Shown: positions 50,913 through 54,845 of the stretch, one piece after another
Position numbering within the stretch: the first letter of the stretch is position 1
Layout of the letters: each line of letters opens with the position of its first letter
Origin: Bryobacterales bacterium
GTDB taxonomy: Bacteria; Acidobacteriota; Terriglobia; Bryobacterales; Bryobacteraceae
NCBI GenBank assembly: GCA_026129915.1
Contig: JAHCHD010000011.1
Span: 1 to 54,845, forward strand
Reading direction: 5' to 3'
Length of the DNA: 54,845 nt
The notes under the pieces: generated by a model
Databases searched by the model: none
What the model saw: the letters and a program-made list of their open reading frames with translations, nothing else
Told to the model about the DNA's origin: nothing
Position numbers and translations under genes: made by a program

Positions 50913-53105
50913 ATGTTTAGATCTTCGCGTCACTGGTTTCCTTTGACTCTCTGCGTATTCGGCGCGCTCACGTTGGGACTTTCTGGACAGAATGCCTCCA
51001 CGCCCGCCCCGGCTTCGATTCTTGGGTATCCCGCGGCGCAAGTTCCAGGGCAGAAGTCTTTAGAATCCAGTGCCCGCGAGAAAGCTAGCGCTGCCAACTT
51101 GGGCAAGTATATGCACGTGATGGCGGCGGAGCCTCATCACGCTGGCACCGAGGCCTCCCGCAAGGTGGCGGAGTACATCCGGCAATCTCTGCGCGGCTGG
51201 GGGCTACAGGCCGAATACGAGATCTACGAAGTGATGCTTCCGTATCCAGGCGACCGGCGACTGGAGTTGCTGAGCCCCACCAAGTATCGGGCTGTCCTAC
51301 AGGAACCAGCAATTGACCAGGACCCTGATTCCGGTCAGCGCAATCAGCTTCCCACCTTCAATGCGTATGCAGGCAGTGGAGATGTCACCGCGTCGCTCGT
51401 CTACGTGAACTACGGAACTCCTGAGGATTACGACGAACTGGAGAGGCTCGGCATCTCGGTGAAAGGCAAGATCGTCATCGCTCGCTATGGGCGCAGTTGG
51501 CGCGGCATCAAACCAAAGCTTGCCCAGGAGCGAGGGGCGGTGGGCTGCATCATCTATTCTGACCCGGCTGACGACGGCTTTGGCAAAGGCGCAGTCTATC
51601 CCGAGGGGCCGCATCGCCCTCCGCAGGGGGTCCAGCGTGGCAGCGTGATGGATATGCCCATCTACCCGGGCGACCCTACCACTCCCTTCACGCCCAGCCT
51701 TCCCGGGGCGAAGCGACTCGCTGTCAACGAGTCGCCCACGATCCTCAAGATTCCGGTTCTGCCCATTTCTCACAGCGATGCCCAACCACTGCTCGAAGCC
51801 ATTGGCGGCCAGGCCGCACCCCCCGCGTGGCGCGGCGGGCTCTCCCTGGAGTATCGTCTGGGCGACGGCAGCGCCACAGCCCGTCTGGAAGTGCGCAATC
51901 AGTTTGAACTCCGCAAAATCTACAATGTCGTCGCCACCATCCCTGGAAAGGATTTCCCTGACGAGTGGGTGATCTATGGCAACCACCACGATGCTTGGGT
52001 GAACGGCGCCAACGACCCAGTCAGTGGTACCTCTGTGGTTCTTGAAACCGGCCGTGTCCTCGCTGAGCTACGCAAGCAGGGCTGGCAGCCCTCACGCACC
52101 ATCAAACTCTGTTTCTGGGACGGTGAGGAGTTCGGCATCATCGGCTCAACCGAATGGGTGGAGCACCACGCCCAGGAATTGCGTCAGAAACTCGTCGCCT
52201 ATTTCAACTCGGATTCCAACGGACGCGGCCAGTTGCGCGTGGGTGGCTCCCACCACCTGGCGCCTTTTATCCGCGAACTGCTGGCAGATGTGGAAGACCC
52301 CGGTACCAAGCGCAGTGTGCTGGAAGCGCGGATGCGCCTGCAGCGCGGCATGGATGGCGAGGATCGGCCTTTCCCGGTGGACGCCGCGGGTTCCGGCTCT
52401 GACTACGCTCCCTTTCTTCACCACATCACCATGCCGGCTCTCAATTTCGGCTTCGGGGGTGGCTGTCCCAGCGCAGGCGTCTACCATTCCATTTATGACT
52501 CCATCGCTTGGTTTGAGAAACACTGTGACCCTGGCTACCTCTATGGCAAGGCGCTCAGCGAGGTAATGCTTACCGCCCTCCTGCGGCTTTCGAATGCCCC
52601 CGTCTTGCCCTACGATTTCGAGGAACTCTCTCGAACCATCGAAGGCTACCGTCGCGAAGTGGCGGCTCTCGCCCTGGAGCGCAAGCACTCCCTCGATACC
52701 GCCTCCGTGGAACAAGACCTGCGCCAATTGCAAGCGGAGGCGCGTGTGTGGAACGAATGGGTACTCGCAAATCGCGAGACTCTCAGTGACGACAAAGCTG
52801 CGGCCCGGGAAGTAAACGCGGCGCTCTTGGCTGCGGAGCGACAATTGGCGCTCGACCGCGGATTACCCGACAGGGCATGGTACCGCCATCAGATCTATGC
52901 GCCGGGACTGTTTACCGGCTACGGCGTGAAGACGCTTCCCGGTATCCGCGAGAGCCTCGAACAGAACCAGCCGGAACTTGCTCAGCAGCACACCAAAGAG
53001 CTCAGCGCGGCACTGCAGCGCTTGCGGGGCTATCTTCGGGAACTTCGCAGTCGAGCGCAGGCTCGGCTAACCCAGGCAGCCGGCGCGATTCCATCCGGGA
53101 ACTAA
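50913..53105 (+). CDS. M28 family metallopeptidase, glutamate carboxypeptidase II-like
   Basis: Secreted zinc exopeptidase. ATG at 50913 opens a signal peptide (RHWFPLTLCVFGALTLGLSG) and gives 730 residues. A protease-associated domain (about 110-330) splits the front part, followed by the M28 domain with probable zinc ligands His358 (GNHHDAW), Asp368 (NDPVSG), Glu405/Glu406 (WDGEEFG), Asp434 (FNSDS) and His525 (GVYHSIYDS), and then a transferrin-receptor-like helical dimer domain (about 600-725). All active-site residues match glutamate carboxypeptidase II. Its last 104 bases overlap the convergent fliJ gene. Confidence 0.93.
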   Translation: MFRSSRHWFPLTLCVFGALTLGLSGQNASTPAPASILGYPAAQVPGQKSLESSAREKASAANLGKYMHVMAAEPHHAGTEASRKVAEYIRQSLRGWGLQAEYEIYEVMLPYPGDRRLELLSPTKYRAVLQEPAIDQDPDSGQRNQLPTFNAYAGSGDVTASLVYVNYGTPEDYDELERLGISVKGKIVIARYGRSWRGIKPKLAQERGAVGCIIYSDPADDGFGKGAVYPEGPHRPPQGVQRGSVMDMPIYPGDPTTPFTPSLPGAKRLAVNESPTILKIPVLPISHSDAQPLLEAIGGQAAPPAWRGGLSLEYRLGDGSATARLEVRNQFELRKIYNVVATIPGKDFPDEWVIYGNHHDAWVNGANDPVSGTSVVLETGRVLAELRKQGWQPSRTIKLCFWDGEEFGIIGSTEWVEHHAQELRQKLVAYFNSDSNGRGQLRVGGSHHLAPFIRELLADVEDPGTKRSVLEARMRLQRGMDGEDRPFPVDAAGSGSDYAPFLHHITMPALNFGFGGGCPSAGVYHSIYDSIAWFEKHCDPGYLYGKALSEVMLTALLRLSNAPVLPYDFEELSRTIEGYRREVAALALERKHSLDTASVEQDLRQLQAEARVWNEWVLANRETLSDDKAAAREVNAALLAAERQLALDRGLPDRAWYRHQIYAPGLFTGYGVKTLPGIRESLEQNQPELAQQHTKELSAALQRLRGYLRELRSRAQARLTQAAGAIPSGN

Positions 53106-53547
53106 GGGCCAGCCGCCGCTGTGTCCGTCTTGCCAGGAATGCCTCCGTCGAGAGCGTTTCCTGCTCGCGCTCTGCTTCCAGGCACCAGGTGGCCCAGCGC
53201 GTTTCACGCAGCTTGCGCACCAGTTCGTAATCTCGCTTGGCCACAACGTAGACCTGCCGCTGCCTGTTCACCTTTGCCACCACACCATCCAGAGCCAACT
53301 GCAGCCGCCGTAGCGCGCGTCGCCCTGATTCCGACGCAAACGCAAAATCGCGGATGCTTCCGCCGTCCACAGCATCCCGGCTGCATAGCCGGGTCGCTGC
53401 TTCGCTCTGGGCTACGGTCGTCAGATCAAGTTGCCGTTCAAAGTGCTGCTGTTGCTCCAGCAGGGTAGCCAGAATCGCCGATTCCGCCTCCCACTGCTTC
53501 TTCCGGAACTGCAGCACTTTCTCAAGCGGAAAGTGAAATGCCTTCAT
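53002..53547 (-). CDS. fliJ: Flagellar export chaperone FliJ
   Basis: Soluble coiled-coil component of the export ATPase complex. The 181-residue protein starts FHFPLEKVLQFRKKQWEAESA, the FliJ signature, and is nearly all helical. It lies three bases after fliI, the usual pair. Its C-terminal tail runs into the M28 peptidase gene on the other strand (104 bases). Confidence 0.85.
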   Translation of the reverse strand: MKAFHFPLEKVLQFRKKQWEAESAILATLLEQQQHFERQLDLTTVAQSEAATRLCSRDAVDGGSIRDFAFASESGRRALRRLQLALDGVVAKVNRQRQVYVVAKRDYELVRKLRETRWATWCLEAEREQETLSTEAFLARRTQRRLALSSRMESRRLPGLAEPALDCEVPEDSPASAAVPR

Positions 53548-53550
53548 CGC

Positions 53551-54845
53551 TTACTTCCTTTCGAGCAATCCCGTAAGCCTATGCAGCGCGGAGAGGCTTT
53601 CTTCGCGCGACGACGGCACGTCGGGCTCCTGCCTCAGGAACGTTTCGATCTCGTGCTGGATTGCGAGCACCGAGTCTAGTTGCGGATTACTGCCCTTCGT
53701 GTACGCCCCCAGGTTGATGAGGTCTTGTGCCTGATGAACTCGCGCTAGCGCTTCACGCAACGACCGGGACGCTGCCAGGTGTTCGCGATTGCTGATCTGC
53801 GTCGAGAGTCGGCTCACTGAATGCAGTACATCCACAGCCGGATAGTGTCCCGCCGCTCCCAATTCCCGCGACAACACGATGTGGCCGTCGAGGATCGCCC
53901 GCACGGCGTCGGTGATGGGTTCGTTGAGGTCATCCCCCTCTACCAGCACCGTGAAGAAGCCAGTAATTGAGCCGTCCGCGAAGTTGCCCGCGCGCTCAAA
54001 GATTTTCGGCAACAGACCGAAGACGGATGGCGTGTAGCCCTTCTGGCTAGGAGGTTCGCCAGCCGCAAGACCGATCTCCCGTTGCGCCATTGCCAGGCGC
54101 GTCACCGAATCCATCACCAACAGTACCTTTGCGCCCTGATCGCGGAAATACTCCGCTACCGCCATCGCCACAAAGGCTGCCCGGATGCGCAGTGGCGCTG
54201 GCCGGTCAGAAGTGGCCGTCACTACCACACTGCGTTTCAGGCCTTCCTCGCCCAGGTCGTTCTCTATGAACTCGCGCACCTCGCGGTTGCGTTCGCCAAC
54301 CAGTGCAATCACTGAGACATCCGCGGTAGTATGCCGCGCCATCGCTCCCAATAGGGTGCTCTTGCCCACGCCGGAACCGCCAAAAATTCCAATACGCTGT
54401 CCCACACCGCAGGGCAGCATGGCGTCAATCACCCGAATTCCGGTGGGCAGCGGGTCGCGAATGCTTTGTCGTGCCAAAGGGTTTCCCGGAGATCGATATA
54501 GCGCGTAAGCATCCTCAGCCACCACAGGGGGGCCCCCATCGATGGGCTTGCCGAACCCGTCCAGAACCCGTCCCAGCAAGTTCGCTCCCACGTCCACGAG
54601 CGCCTCTTCCGGGCGCGCTACTACGGTATCCCCCAGGTGAATACCGTCGGTTTCTTCCAAGGGAATGCAAAGTACGCGCTGGTCACGAAAGCCAACTACC
54701 TGCGTTCGAATCTCTCGGCCGTTGGCGGTTCGCACACCACAGAAGTCGCCTAGGGCTACCATTGGGCCCACGCTCTCTACCAATAGACCTACCGCCTGCG
54801 TCACCGTGCCCGTCCAGCGGCTGAAGCTGCGTTGTCCCAGGAAAC
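53551..54845 (-). CDS. fliI: Flagellum-specific ATP synthase FliI (partial, N-terminus beyond window)
   Basis: ATPase of the flagellar export apparatus. The frame is open to the window edge: upstream of the internal GTG at 54804 it reads FLGQRSFSRWTGTVTQAVGLL, which matches the FliI N-terminal strand, so the start lies outside. Motifs: Walker A FGGSGVGKSTLLGAMA, VALVGERNREVREF, LLVMDSVTRLAMAQREIGLAAGEPP, and the SQKGYTPSVFGLLPKIFERAG region. It belongs with fliJ to a second flagellar fragment at the right edge, probably preceded by fliH, fliG and fliF. Confidence 0.95.
   Translation of the reverse strand, partial: FLGQRSFSRWTGTVTQAVGLLVESVGPMVALGDFCGVRTANGREIRTQVVGFRDQRVLCIPLEETDGIHLGDTVVARPEEALVDVGANLLGRVLDGFGKPIDGGPPVVAEDAYALYRSPGNPLARQSIRDPLPTGIRVIDAMLPCGVGQRIGIFGGSGVGKSTLLGAMARHTTADVSVIALVGERNREVREFIENDLGEEGLKRSVVVTATSDRPAPLRIRAAFVAMAVAEYFRDQGAKVLLVMDSVTRLAMAQREIGLAAGEPPSQKGYTPSVFGLLPKIFERAGNFADGSITGFFTVLVEGDDLNEPITDAVRAILDGHIVLSRELGAAGHYPAVDVLHSVSRLSTQISNREHLAASRSLREALARVHQAQDLINLGAYTKGSNPQLDSVLAIQHEIETFLRQEPDVPSSREESLSALHRLTGLLERK

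Overview
The window is high-GC, tightly packed bacterial DNA that looks like an acidobacterium of the Bryobacter/Solibacter type. This is an inference from gene content: an Oar-like TonB-dependent receptor with an N-terminal carboxypeptidase-regulatory-like domain, a ThuA plus twin-arginine Gfo/Idh/MocA pair, a PEGA-domain Ser/Thr kinase, LpxI, a Tol-Pal operon whose Pal carries an Ig-like insert, and an M28 glutamate-carboxypeptidase-like enzyme. No mobile element, CRISPR array or rRNA was seen.

Layout. 1-4.9 kb (minus strand): the 5' part of an outer-membrane receptor, then ftsY-ribD-ribE. 5-7 kb (plus): a membrane Ser/Thr kinase. 7-10.8 kb (minus): dnaB, then a ThuA/oxidoreductase pair. 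10.9-31.0 kb: a large flagellar locus built from two divergent arms around 16.3-16.6 kb. The left arm (minus) is flgF-flgG-flgA-flgH-flgI-flgJ. The right arm (plus) is fliK-flgD-flgE-fliN-fliO-fliP-fliQ-fliR-flhB-flhA-flhF-fliA, then a second FliN/FliY-type switch protein and a SwrB/DUF2802-like membrane protein. A second flagellar fragment (fliI-fliJ, minus) sits at the right edge and runs out of the window. 31.0-35.1 kb is accessory: a 0.76 kb gap with an AT-rich stretch, a secreted glucosaminidase-like protein, a 47-residue membrane protein, a sigma-54 response regulator and a peroxiredoxin-like gene with an in-frame TGA. 35.1-40 kb: tpiA-deoB, a site-2 protease, tRNA-Val, tRNA-Lys and a fucose-isomerase-like protein. 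40-45.5 kb (minus): the full tolQ-tolR-tonB/tolA-tolB-pal-ybgF set. 45.8-53.1 kb (plus): lpxI, a PilZ-like protein, a second TonB-dependent receptor, a small membrane protein and the M28 peptidase.

The flagellar genes cover rod, rings, hook, export gate, export ATPase, sigma-28 and one or two switch components. flgB, flgC, fliE, fliF, fliG, fliH, fliM, flhG, filament and stator genes are not visible; some probably lie beyond the right edge upstream of fliI. FlgJ has only the rod-binding domain, so the separate glucosaminidase-like protein may supply the wall-cutting function.

The most notable signal is at 34.15-34.82 kb. A peroxiredoxin-like gene has TGA exactly where the catalytic cysteine of the WCPYC motif belongs, followed at the right distance by a hairpin with a GGUC apical loop. 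This fits a selenocysteine-containing peroxiredoxin-like protein (UxxC). The same gene also has a one-base frameshift about 70 bases later, which is either a sequence error or a sign of decay.
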